Assembly: GCA_016630955.3 (NCBI GenBank)
Contig: CM049990.2
Coordinates: forward strand, 1,240,001 to 1,304,000
Direction: 5' to 3'
DNA from: Didymella arachidicola
Lineage: Eukaryota; Ascomycota; Dothideomycetes; Pleosporales; Didymellaceae
DNA length: 64,000 bases
The notes below the pieces were generated by a model. That model was not told the origin of the DNA. It worked only from the letters and a program-made list of their open reading frames with translations, and did not search any database. The number at the start of each line of letters is the position of its first letter. Position 1 is the stretch's first letter. This document shows positions 1 through 9,787 of the stretch, piece after piece. The position numbers and the translations under genes were made by a program.

Positions 1-1861
1 GCCCGCTGGAGGGAGTGATCCAGTTGGCTAGAGGCGTTAGGCTCGCCGGACGCTAGCGCGGTTAAAGTATGCTGAAACATGTCAGTAAGGGAGGCCCGGT
101 TAGCTGCAGTAAATCAGGGACGGTAGTACGCGTGCAGCCTTACAAACCAGTCGGGTTCCAGTATAGCGGTACGCCGTAATCTGCGGAGGCGTTGAGGTTA
201 TCCAACCCTCAGGCACCGCTGCGCTTCACCAGTCGCGCTCTCACACAGCCCAGCGCGTCCGTCAGCAACCTCGTGTCCTTCAGCTATTGTCACTTTCTGA
301 CCCGCGCATTCGGCCAGTTGTTGCACAGGTTAAAGAAAGCTGGCAGCCGACTTGGGGACCCGTGCGCGCCCAGTCGCAATCTCCAGCAGCTCGAAATACT
401 CGTCGCAGGAACAGCGAGCGTCATCGGCTCCGCTTTTACGGCGCATCGCAATTGCAGCCCGGGTATGGCGCCGAGAGGCCATCGTGATTGTATTCCCGTG
501 CCTGAGCACCATGCCAACAAGCATCATGCTATTGTTGATGCGAGTGTTGCTGTCTGCAGATCGTTTACCAACGTTTGTCAAGCCGGCGAGCAATGTGCCT
601 TCCCGCCTGGTTGCGACAAAGCCCCCAGTCATACGTCCTCCATGTAACCAACCGTCTGTCAGTTAGGAGATTGCGCCGAACTGACGACGTGGCAGCACGG
701 CACTGCCCGTGCGACGCGAAAGATCACGGTGTCCTGCGAAGCAACAAATCTGAATGCGGCCTCGTGCACCGTAAATTGTGATTATGGCCGCTGGCATGGC
801 AAACTTTCTAATTTCTCATCCGCCGGACGGGTAGCACAATTATTGATAGGCTTGCTGCCGCCTCCTGAGATAGGAGCAGGAGAGGGTCTAGCGCCTGTAG
901 CCGCCACCTCTGATGTGGAGGTGTAGCGAAGATCAGCAGTGATTGGCCTTGTACTCGGCGCCTTCAAGGCTCAGCTCCGGCTCGGCACAGTTCACTCTTC
1001 TGGAAGTTTGCAATGCAGCGCACAACTCGCTAAAGCAGGGAAGTGGTAGAAACATCCAGAAGGAGAAGCCGACTGTAGGCATCGTCCTTGTTCTCTTCAT
1101 CAGATCCCCAGTAGTGCGGTCTAATTTGCCCACAGGATCCACTCTTCATGCACAACGGACCTGCATTTAGATCCTGGCGCCGCTCAGGTACAGACATGAT
1201 TTGATTGGTCGACTAAATGATGCAGAATGCTTCGCCTGCAAATCCAATATACCGTGTGACTTGGTTCTCTTGTCATAGACTCAGGTAATGAAGATACGAG
1301 GAGCTCAAGAATTTCAAAACACCCTCGACTTATTGGCCTAGCAGTTGCATGCTGTCGTGCAGAATGAGCGGTGTACAGAAAGCTTGAGACAAGTTTGCCT
1401 CAGGTCAGACCAGGAGCTGAGACCCAAAGCAGTGGCCTGCACATGTGCGGCACGCTGTCGAGTAGTACGGCGGAAGTACAACGGATCTGCTTGCCAGTAG
1501 ACTAGTTGGAGGTTAATGATAGCCCTTCACGTTGTCTCACAAAGCGAGCTACAGGCTACAGCGCTGCAATAGTGCCATTTTATCCGGCAGTTGAGAAGTC
1601 AGAAAATCGACATGCTGTCGTACACCATTAGCCACCTCAATGGAGCTTCCTACATGAAGATCAGCAGCTTATCCGTTGCATCGCATATTGATAGCCTGAT
1701 GCTCAGCAGCTCGCCATCTCACCTGTGGAACCACTGTAACGTGCGCCTTGCATGCGGTACAGCGCAGCACACATTGACAGTCTTCTCCGCCACTTCTCCC
1801 GCGCTTCCAACGTCCACGCGACCGAACTCCCAACCCCCTCACTTTGCGTCCTCGAGCAAGC
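1..1861. other. Left-edge stretch without a supported gene
   Basis: Only short overlapping frames on both strands are present, none with a recognisable domain, a convincing start or a conserved motif. The longest readings at about 190-670 overlap each other in several frames, as expected for non-coding or decayed DNA. I see no tRNA, rRNA or inverted-repeat structure here. The stretch could hold older relics related to the decayed gene that follows, but nothing can be named. Confidence 0.5.
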
Positions 1862-3250
1862 TCACAGCTTCGCCCCGTCCCTCAGCGGCACATCCTCCCA
1901 AGCCTGATCAAATCCACAGCTTCTTGTCCAACGAGGCTCACCCGCCTCCACTGAGTCTATGGCCATGTGTCCTATCTTCCGCCACGCATCGCCCTTAATA
2001 ACGAAGCCAGGCTTGTCTTCAAACGGCTGACACGCCAGTTGACCACTGGCCAGGGCTCTGATGACCTTGCTTGCATGGCCGTCGTCCTCTAATTTGTTCA
2101 CTCTCAAGACGATCTGATCCCAGTCCGAGTCGGTTTTGGCTTGTAGTCCGTGATCTCGGAGAGAAGTAGAGCAGGTGAGTGTCGCGATGCGTACATGACG
2201 ATGTTATTCTAAACTTTCTATTCGAGGAGGCGGCGCTTGGTTGCCGGAGTAAGGAAGTCGTTAGTGGAGGAGAGGAAGGTGGAGAAAAAAATGGACGAGG
2301 TGACGCAGTGCATGTAGTAGAAGTCGAACTTGACTTGGTAAGGTGGGTGTTGTGCTGCAGCCGTGAATTACACTGAAGGAGATGTCAGTGATGTTGTGGT
2401 AGAGAGCAGGTTGTACTTACCTGAAGCGTTGATCATCTCAGCCGTCTACTCCGCCACATCATCATCCTCGCGGATCATGTACTGACTTGCAATCGCAATC
2501 ATCTTGTGTTGCGCCCTCTTCATAACCCCATCACGTATCTTATTCCCATTCCCCCAGTGCACAGCATTACTCACTTCGACATCCTTCTTTACTTCTTCAA
2601 GCAGCTGAATAATTGTCTTTCTACCACCCTTGCCTCTGTTCTTCTCAGCTGCTTGCTCGATGCCGATGAACAACGACTTCATCCACTTGTCGTGAACACA
2701 AGCTTATGCCAGACCCTCAGCGATGATAGCAGGCTGCTGAAGCTCGATACCGAAAACAGTATGGATGATCGGATGCAGGAAGCCAGAATACAGACGAGCC
2801 AGAAGGTCGTCAGCTCGATCATCTTGTGCGAAAAGGTACTCTTCAAGTACATGTTTCCATGTCTTCTACTCGATCTCCTTTTGGAAGAATACAAGGAAGT
2901 CGTGATAGTACTGCTCCTTCCCAAGATAGGTCTTGAATCTGTTCGGCTGGTGCATGTTCTTGATGATGGATTCTTGAGCGGCTCAGGTGGCCGTTGGTAG
3001 ATCATGTTGGTATCATGGCCTTGCTGGATCTCCTTCGGTGTTGCACCAAGTGCGAAAAGCGTAAGGAGGTGATGTGCGATAAGATTGTGGAAGCCCGAGT
3101 CATTAAAGAAGTTGTGGTATTTTTCGTGGTTAACTTGCAAGAGATCGCTCGTCTTCTTTGCGCTCTCTGCTTGCAGGCCTTTGACAAAGTACTAAGGCTT
3201 CTGAGACGCCTCAAGATGAACTCTCGATGCGGAAGCCGTTGCTCTAATGT
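1862..3250 (-). pseudogene. Decayed questin-oxidase-family (DUF4243) gene
   Basis: Several frames on the minus strand together read like one questin oxidase-type Baeyer-Villiger enzyme (AflY/GedK family, which act in aromatic polyketide pathways). From the 5' end: a segment around HEKYHNFFNDSGFHNLIAHH and GATPKEIQQGHD at about 3140-3000; in another frame NMHQPNRFKTYLG and FLHPIIHTVFGIE at about 2960-2740; KWMKSLFIGIEQAAEKNR at about 2690; a FYYMHCVTSSIFFSTFL segment at about 2340-2280; and a C-terminal EDDGHASKVIRAL..GFDQAWE segment ending at 1862. The pieces keep family order but are separated by frameshifts and by stops, for example TAA in place of CAA near 2713, TAG after EIE near 2850 and two TAGs near 2220. 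Several stops are explained by C-to-T or G-to-A changes, as repeat-induced point mutation would give. Family assignment rests on recalled conserved motifs. No functional product is expected. Confidence 0.72.
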
Positions 3251-3360
3251 TGATTCGTGGGGCGTGACAGGCGTGTGCTGCGGGGCGTATAAAAACACAT
3301 AGGTCGAAGTCTTTAGTACGTTTCCGCTGAGCAAACATCGACGAGGACCGGCTTCATATA

Positions 3361-3386
3361 CAGTCGGGTGCCAAAAGTCTGTTCGC
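3361..3386. repeat. Left terminal inverted repeat of the Tc1 element
   Basis: The outer 26 bases match the reverse complement of the right end with five mismatches clustered after the terminal CAGT. Further inside, similarity continues weakly (GCGCACGAG against ACGCACGGG). Confidence 0.85.
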
Positions 3387-3498
3387 ACGGGCGCACGAGC
3401 CACTACACCAACATTGCGAGCTCAACTTTGAAGTAGAATAACCCCACACAACGTAGACAAATTTAGACAATTTAAGTAATAAATAAATCGCAATACAC

Positions 3499-4614
3499 TT
3501 AATATCGAGTCTGATATCCCTTTGCTTGTCTTACAGCGTCTAGGCGTCGTAGCATTGACGTAATCAGTCGGCGGATAAGTGAGTCAGGTATTGCAGCCCA
3601 TGCCTCGTGCAAACCCAATTCAAATGCCTCCCAGTTAGCTTGAGAGCCGCTTATATAGTCAAACTTGGGGTGAAGCTTATGAAGCTTCTGCTTGAGCGCC
3701 CACTAGAGGTGTTCAATTAGGTTAAGGTCTAGAGAATATGGTGGCCAGTCAACTGTGGCAACCCCGTGAATCTCTAACCATTCCGTACAGGCACGCGCAG
3801 TATGGATAGGTGCGTTATCCTGCATAAACCACTCGCCGGGCCTGTAGTAGGGCAGGAGCCCTTCTTCCAATGCCCACAGGTAGCTTTGAGCCGTATACCC
3901 ACGCCGTGCAGCTGCCTCGCCCCTAGTCATAATCACTAGAGGACTACGCCAAACTCGACCCCCCGGACTCAACGATATCGACGCCCACACCATACGAGCA
4001 GGTTGGCGAGCAGTATTCACCTCCTCCACCATCTCGTGAGGCCATTTCTCCTCTGGTAATCGCCATACCCATGTGGTGTTGTGGCCAGATCCACGAGCAA
4101 CGCTGCACTCGTCGCTAAACCTAAAGACTTGCCTGCCCCAGTTGAACCCCTGCCACGCATGAGCAAGAGCTAGACGAGATTTAGCTGTAAGCGTACTGAT
4201 TTTTGGTCTACGCTTTGCTCTGAACTTGCGTAGGCCTTCATTGGCTAAGGCGCGTTGAACAGTACGACGTGATACTCGTGGGTGGGTGGCCCCGACGTCT
4301 CGTAGGCCGGCTTCCTCCATGAGCTTGGAGTACTCTATTTGAGGGTTTTTGCGAGCACAACGTCGTAGCCGGCGATGATCTCTATTAGTCAAAATAGGTG
4401 GCCGGCCTGTTCTTGCTTGCGACGTGGTGCTGGAGGTGGCTTTCCATCGAGCAACTGTTTTCTGCACGCAGCGTTGGGTGCAGGAAAGTGCTTCTGCAAC
4501 TTTAGACGTTGACACACCAGCTTCAACCTGCGCTAAGCAATAGACTCGCTGCGCCTCTGATAATTCACCCCCGAGCATACGATTGCCCGAAATTTCAGTG
4601 CCAAAAGACCTCAT
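3499..4614 (-). pseudogene. Tc1 transposase, DD34E type, with premature stop
   Basis: The N-terminal part holds a helix-turn-helix region (about residues 18-60, LSEAQRVYCLAQVEAGVSTS onwards). The catalytic core shows FSDECS (first Asp), MQDNAPIHTA (second Asp) and WPPYSLDLNLIEHL (Glu); 34 residues lie between the second Asp and the Glu, so it is a DD34E transposase. The codon after NLIEHL is TAG (3703-3705), where the family has Trp (TGG). Reading on in frame gives WALKQKLHKLHPKFDYI and ends at a TAA at 3499-3501, for a full length of about 371 residues. A single G-to-A type change therefore removes the last 68 residues. Because the catalytic triad lies before the stop, residual activity cannot be excluded from sequence alone, but the copy is probably dead. 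Confidence 0.85.
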
Positions 4615-4690
4615 CTGGATGGAGTATTATAGTGTTAAAGAAGGTGCTGCTCTAGAGGATTGTGGGGTAGTTATGGCCCGTGCGTTTCGG

Positions 4691-4716
4691 GCGAACAGAC
4701 TTTTGGCTAAGTACTG
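4691..4716. repeat. Right terminal inverted repeat of the Tc1 element
   Basis: This is the counterpart of the left repeat: the reverse complement starts CAGT and contains GCCAAAAGTCTGTTCGC. It is followed directly by the TA duplication at 4717-4718. Confidence 0.85.
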
Positions 4717-4718
4717 TA

Positions 4719-5444
4719 TGTCTATGTGCAGCTCGCAGCTGTCGCATGTTTATACGGCTCATGGCAATGACGTGTGTGGGGAAGCTGCCGCCGACTTGCC
4801 GCTTACACTGGCTTTCGGCTTTCGGCGAATGTACATCGCGATGTTAGTCACAGCCCATCCACCTAGATCCTCGAGGCATCTCCATCTATGCTTCCCATAG
4901 ATGGGTAATTCAGATGTCCTCACTCAGAACGTGTGGCACAGGCAAGGTGGCACGCCACGTCAGCCAATCAGCAGCACGCGCTAAAATCAGCCCTTTTCGA
5001 TTCGCAACTGGCCTCTCTCATCGCGTTCAGCCATTCACATACTTTCTTTCATCAATGCGTTGACGTACAGCGACAGGAAGTCCTGGCCTTCGATCACGCT
5101 CAAGCTTGATTTCTGCTTGTAGCCTTTATTTTCAGTGGCCCCATTGATATTTGTGACAGCGCCATTCTTACCCACCGCCATACAGCGGCTACTTCACTCG
5201 ACCCTAGACATCGCGACTGGCCTCTGCCAAATTCACATCAAAGAATCGGTCAGCAATTCTTTCAATCAAAGAACGGGGGCTGAATTCAGCCGTAAGGCGG
5301 GCGCTGATAGAAGCATCACAACAGCCACTTTTGTCTACGCGAAATAGAATTCCATTTGAGAAGCGCGTGTAATCAGCGCTTGTCGCAGCAGTGCAAAAGA
5401 TGAGTATGTATTACGCTATATCAGGATATGCTCTAGTCTGAACA
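4719..5444. other. Intergenic, no gene seen
   Basis: This stretch between the Tc1 element and the following plus-strand gene has only short frames. It presumably contains the promoter of the gene starting at 5445. I see no clear TATA box, structural RNA or repeat. Confidence 0.5.
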
Positions 5445-7373
5445 ATGGGTACAGATACAGATTCACTGCAATCAGGCGGTACTGGGATATTCGTGACGAG
5501 TATTGAGCCTTCTCTTGAAGTAAAGAGGCAACGAACAAAAGCAGAAACAAGTCTACTCAGTCTCATCAACCCGACATTCGCGACCAGCGTTGGTGGTTCG
5601 CAGTTCGAAAACGGGGACTCTGTGGGCGAGACTGCCCAAGACGACAACGTAGAGAATCTGGATGACGATGACGTTGACATCGCAACGGACTCCGAGGAAG
5701 GCGAACTTGACATACCTAGACCGCTACCCAAAGTCTTGACACCCGCCCAGAAGAGGAAAAAGCAACGCAAAGATGCTGTACTATCCAAGTTGCGGGGTCC
5801 AGCGTTGCAAGAGATTCTGGCACCTGACGTCGTTGGCTGCGAGCAGGAAGTGACCTGGAACGAGGACCCAGAAGTCGTGTGTTCCTACAACTGGTCCAGC
5901 ACTGCTGATGGTAGCAATACCATATATGTCCCCGGTGCACCCACAAAGTGGACTCCAAGGAACGTTCCTTATAATGTTCCAGGCGATGCGGGATTCCACC
6001 CTACAGACTACAACTACGTACGCCAGCCTGCAGACCCCTTCTCCGCAGTCTTCAATGCCCTGACTGTTGCAAATGCCCATTGGAACTTCAGAGATAGCGA
6101 CGTACTCGCTGACCGCAACAACCTTCGTGTACTTCTGGAAGTCGTTCAAGGCAAAACCGTGGGCCCATTTCGACTGGATCTATACCTCATCTTCAACACT
6201 CTCATTATCGTCCGGCGCGAAGACGGATTCTGGCGTCGCAGCGATGGTAAATCCTACGGCTTCAACTTTGAAAAGCACTTCACGACCCCGACTCCAGACA
6301 TGGCCGACGCGTCCTCGCACTACCGCGCAATCCGGTACCGCATGGGACCTCTCCAGATCGTGTGTCGCTTTGAGGCTGACGCGTATATCGACACCGCAGC
6401 AGACGGACTGTTTCATTCTGAAGCCGCCGCGGCTGTACCCCCGATCCCAATTGAGCCAGACCTCTTGAAGCGCCCGGTTTTCACTTATCGCGCGCCGTTC
6501 AAGGTGCTACGGAAGGGCCATTTTGTCCTAAGCGAGCAGCTTCTGGAGCTCAAAACTCAGGCTGAGCGCCCTCGCGAGGACGGACAGTCAAGCGTTTCAT
6601 GCCAGGATCAGTTGTGGTTTGGACGCACAACGCACCTGTACACCGGACGTTACGAGTCCGGAACAGGGAAAATCCTGTATATCAAGAAGGAAGATGCTAC
6701 AGAGCGGATCAAGAAGTGGGAAGAAAGACACCAGGAGTCGCTGAGGAAACTGGTCGGCTTGCTCACAAAGTTGAGGGATATCTGTAGACAGCAAGATGGC
6801 CCCATCAAAGCTGTTATCCTGGTACGAGAGGACCCCAGAGGACCACTCATGGTGCATAAGATGCAAGACAAAAGGAAGATCGTGCAGAGAGAGTTCTTCG
6901 AGAGACACTGGTTGGCGCACAACAAATCGAAGGGCTCTACTTCCAGAGGGGGACGTTCAGCAAGGGGAGGCACGCGTGGTGGGAGGGAAAATGCTCTGCT
7001 GCATGGCGTGCAGACCCACTTGAGAGGGTCGAACGCGCATCTACTACCCAAGTTGCCGCACAAGCATCTAGCGACCGATCCGAACTATGGACGTCTGAAG
7101 TCTGGTCAACAACCGACCCTGCATCATGACACATTACAAGGTGCACCGAGGAATGCTTTCAATACGCACCCAGCGAATACACAGTCGCCGCAAGTGCCAA
7201 ACTATGGAAGTCTCAGTGTTGCGATACAGTCAAGACTAAACCAGGATGCAATTCAAGGTGCACTGAGGGGCGAATCGAGCAATCGTGGCAGAGGTGGCAC
7301 ACCGGGGCAGGGGCGAGGTCGAGGTCGAGGACGTGGGCGAGGACGAGGTGGCGCGGAGCGAGGGCAAGGCTAG
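5445..7373 (+). CDS. Conserved ascomycete protein with RG-rich tail, function unknown
   Basis: One uninterrupted frame of 642 residues. Residues about 1-105 are acidic and low complexity (runs of Asp/Glu such as NLDDDDVDIATDSEEGELD) followed by a basic KKQRK stretch. A folded core follows at about 150-480, with motifs such as DPFSAVFNALTVAN, LDLYLIFNTLIIVRREDGFW, YGFNFEKHFTTPTPDM and SHYRAIRYRMGPL..CRFEADAY. The C-terminus (about 490-642) is rich in Gly and Arg and ends in a run of GRGRGRGRG repeats, as in RNA-binding proteins. I recognise the core as a pattern seen in ascomycete proteins with unreliable database names, but cannot assign a reaction. An RNA-related role is inferred only from the RG tail. 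The start ATG at 5445 is the first in the frame; no introns are needed. Confidence 0.75.
   Translation: MGTDTDSLQSGGTGIFVTSIEPSLEVKRQRTKAETSLLSLINPTFATSVGGSQFENGDSVGETAQDDNVENLDDDDVDIATDSEEGELDIPRPLPKVLTPAQKRKKQRKDAVLSKLRGPALQEILAPDVVGCEQEVTWNEDPEVVCSYNWSSTADGSNTIYVPGAPTKWTPRNVPYNVPGDAGFHPTDYNYVRQPADPFSAVFNALTVANAHWNFRDSDVLADRNNLRVLLEVVQGKTVGPFRLDLYLIFNTLIIVRREDGFWRRSDGKSYGFNFEKHFTTPTPDMADASSHYRAIRYRMGPLQIVCRFEADAYIDTAADGLFHSEAAAAVPPIPIEPDLLKRPVFTYRAPFKVLRKGHFVLSEQLLELKTQAERPREDGQSSVSCQDQLWFGRTTHLYTGRYESGTGKILYIKKEDATERIKKWEERHQESLRKLVGLLTKLRDICRQQDGPIKAVILVREDPRGPLMVHKMQDKRKIVQREFFERHWLAHNKSKGSTSRGGRSARGGTRGGRENALLHGVQTHLRGSNAHLLPKLPHKHLATDPNYGRLKSGQQPTLHHDTLQGAPRNAFNTHPANTQSPQVPNYGSLSVAIQSRLNQDAIQGALRGESSNRGRGGTPGQGRGRGRGRGRGRGGAERGQG
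7290..7368 (+). repeat. RG-coding purine-rich tandem repeat
   Basis: Imperfect repeats of GAGGTCGAG / GGGCGAGGA encode the Gly-Arg tail of the protein above. Such tracts vary in length between strains and can slip in assemblies. Confidence 0.7.
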
Positions 7374-7944
7374 TAATAGCTCATGCTAACGGGCTATCTG
7401 GATGCTGTACTGGTAGTGCAAATGAGTGCATAGAATAGTGCTTTTATTTCTAAAATGTGCATGGCTGTGGCTCAGTGGAAGGTGAACGGCTCGAGCCGAT
7501 GTGAACATCAGAGTGCGGAAGTCGCTCAACCACTCTCTATCGGTCGCACACCCGCACTATAGCCAGGGGCTAATGGACGGATATGGAATGTATTGAATGA
7601 TGTCATTGGCTGTGAAACGCATGATGGGTCTCCTTTAACACCATGCTATATGCAAATGCCCCCTTGTGCTACGAGAACCCAGTTGTCATCAGAAGATCCT
7701 TCGTCCTCATGCAACAAGTCTGTCGCTAAGCCGGACACTCCGTTCTAACGTCGTCAAGCTTCAGGCGCTATGAAGTGCTTCCACTCACTTTTTTGCAATT
7801 ACAGTCCACTGATCGCCCAGTATATGTCTTGTGGTGGATACATTCGGCGTGTTGACCTGATGTATAACGATTGTTGTCTCTCAGACGCAGTGCAACTCCA
7901 CCCTGAGACGGTTCTTGAATGACTTCGTAAGGCGCAGAACTCTG
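7374..7944. other. Intergenic between convergent genes
   Basis: It holds the 3' ends of the RG-rich protein gene (plus strand) and SGT1 (minus strand). I see no gene, tRNA or repeat. Confidence 0.55.
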
Positions 7945-9093
7945 CTAGTACTTCTTCGCCTCCATGCCCTCGGGCGGTTCGGGCACGATTGTCTTGCTGC
8001 CGACATTGCTCCAGTCCGTACTCAAAACAGTGCCGCCGCTTTCTTGGTAAGATTTCATCATTGCCCTTTGTTGCTCCGGTGTTGCACCGCTGTAGAGCTT
8101 CTTGAAGAAGTGATTGGTTTCATCGCCTTCGATCTCATCCTTCTCGTCAAGATCTTCCGCGGCCAACTTGTCCCAGTTCTTGGCACCAGATTTGGACGAT
8201 GTGGGATAGGCAGGAGCAGAGTCTTGTGCAGATTTGCCAGCAAGGACATGCTGGGGAATGGCTGACTTTGAGCCTTCGGTCTCTTCCACCTGACGGTCGC
8301 CCTCGAGTGTTTTCCACTTCACCCCCTGAGATCTCTTTTTCAGGGTGATCTCGACCTTGTTTGGTGTGACGCGGAACTTCGATGCGGTAGGGTCGATCGG
8401 TGCGTAAAGAGGGTCGATGTTGAAGTTATACTCTGCGCCAGAGCCTTCGATGGGGAATGCGACAAACAGCGAGTCCTGGTCGAAATTTACTGTGACGTTG
8501 TCCTTTGGAGCACCCTTTGCCAAGATGTTGACCGTGACTGTGTCGTTGCTCTGGTACCAATCGTCCTTGATCTTATTGGCAGGTGTGGGTACGACTGGTT
8601 TGGGAGCTGCAGCAGGAGCTGTCTCAGTCTTTTTGGTAGGAGCTGTACGTTGTGTCGCGCTGGGAGCTTCTACATCTGGAATTTCTTGCGCTGTGACTTT
8701 CCTCCTCTCATCCCCCTCCGGAACCTCCTCTAGCTTCTTTGCGACCTTGGAGGTCCAAATCGGCAGCGTCTTCTCCTTCTCGTCAAGTTTCTTGACAATG
8801 TTCAGAATGTACTCTGCATCGGCGTATCTTTCGAGGAAGAACAGCTGCTGGGCTCGGCGGAACTGGGCGTCTTTAATAAGCTCTCGAGTGGCGCGTTTGT
8901 GAGCGAGGACGACCGCGATTTCGGAATCAGCGAGTGCTGCGGCGTATTTTTTGGTACGCTGGTGAGCTGTAGCGCGGCCGATGTAGTATTTTACAGCGGC
9001 CGGATTCGATTCGATGGCGTCTGTGAAGTGCTGAATAGCTTCCTCGTAATTGCTGGCGCTGAGCGCAGCTTCGCCTTTACGAGCGGCGTCCAT
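7945..9093 (-). CDS. SGT1: SGT1, co-chaperone of HSP90 and SCF
   Basis: A 382-residue protein with the three SGT1 domains in order. Three TPR-like repeats cover about residues 1-110 (MDAARKGEAALSASNYEEAI, then NPAAVKYYIGRATAHQRTKK). A CS domain lies at about 175-265 (KDDWYQSNDTVTVNILAKG, VTVNFDQDSLFVAFPI, FRVTPNKVEITLKK). A C-terminal SGS domain lies at about 305-382 (NWDKLAAED, ETNHFFKKLYSGATPEQQRAMMKSY and SGGTVLSTDWSNVG). In yeast, SGT1 links HSP90 to SCF ubiquitin ligases and kinetochore assembly; the fungal role is expected to be the same. Single exon, start at the first ATG, close to a TATA box upstream. Length is usual for the family. Confidence 0.96.
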   Translation of the reverse strand: MDAARKGEAALSASNYEEAIQHFTDAIESNPAAVKYYIGRATAHQRTKKYAAALADSEIAVVLAHKRATRELIKDAQFRRAQQLFFLERYADAEYILNIVKKLDEKEKTLPIWTSKVAKKLEEVPEGDERRKVTAQEIPDVEAPSATQRTAPTKKTETAPAAAPKPVVPTPANKIKDDWYQSNDTVTVNILAKGAPKDNVTVNFDQDSLFVAFPIEGSGAEYNFNIDPLYAPIDPTASKFRVTPNKVEITLKKRSQGVKWKTLEGDRQVEETEGSKSAIPQHVLAGKSAQDSAPAYPTSSKSGAKNWDKLAAEDLDEKDEIEGDETNHFFKKLYSGATPEQQRAMMKSYQESGGTVLSTDWSNVGSKTIVPEPPEGMEAKKY

Positions 9094-9181
9094 GGCGGGG
9101 TAGTCGTACTGGTTTAGCGAGCTCTAGTGGTACTTGATTTTCGTATCGATGTAGAGCAGAGAAGATAGAGCAAACGATGGC

Positions 9182-9188
9182 TTATATA
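9182..9188 (-). promoter_or_regulatory. TATA box of SGT1
   Basis: TATATAA on the minus strand, about 90 bases upstream of the SGT1 start codon, a normal fungal position. Confidence 0.5.
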
Positions 9189-9787
9189 GTAGCCTGAGGA
9201 TATTCAAGAGATTGCTGTTTGGCATCGTGAAAGGCAGCCATGGAAAGCTCTCGATGCTTGCCATCCAGGGTCCACGCTAGTTCCACCTCTGGATAGCGCG
9301 GCTTCTTCCACCATCGGCCTCTACGGCTGGGCAGAGTCGTGGCTGCCTCCATAACAATAGAAATACTGTGGTCGGACCTCAATTACCGCGGGATCTGACG
9401 GCGAGCGCGTCAGGACCGTCTAGACTACAGGCCCGCATCAGGCCCGAAAATCATTATGTTGCAATCCCGCGTTGACGCTGACAGACAAAACCGACAACTG
9501 TGCCGCAGTTAGATGCCCGAAAGTAGTTCCATCGACGAACCACGGCTCTCTCTCAAGCGCCACTAATATACAATCCCAGACAAGTTTATTCGGGGATCAC
9601 TCTGACGCGCACGAGTGCCATGAACGGTTGTCCCAACTGCTCATCAACCGACGGTGCAGTACCTTTGTACCCATGAGGCACAGCGACTGAAACGCACATA
9701 AATGAGTGTAGTCAACAAAGACTGACTACAAAAGCCGTGACTTCTAGTCGTTACCTTATCGACACCGCAACCCCGTACTCTGCAAAC
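9189..9787. other. Intergenic between divergent genes
   Basis: It contains the upstream regions of SGT1 (minus) and of the secreted aspartic-protease-like gene (plus). No other gene, repeat or RNA was recognised. Confidence 0.5.

Larger units (their letters stand above)
3361..4716 (-). mobile_element. Tc1-type DNA transposon, complete with TIRs
   Basis: A 1356-base element is flanked by TA on both sides (3359-3360 and 4717-4718), the target-site duplication of Tc1/mariner elements. The left terminus begins CAGTCGGGTGCCAAAAGTC; the right end read in reverse begins CAGTACTTAGCCAAAAGTC. The two termini share CAGT and a longer GCCAAAAGTCTGTTCGC block, with a further GCAC-rich inner match. The transposase gene lies on the minus strand inside. 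The element sits just upstream of the decayed questin-oxidase-like gene. Confidence 0.9.

Noticed and set aside
330..632. A 100-codon minus-strand frame at the left edge
   Set aside because: It overlaps several other frames of similar length, has no recognisable motif and no sign of continuation.
7440..7520. tRNA-like look of GGCTGTGGCTCAGTGGAAGG
   Set aside because: No anticodon stem, no T-arm GTTCGANTCC and no acceptor pairing could be found.
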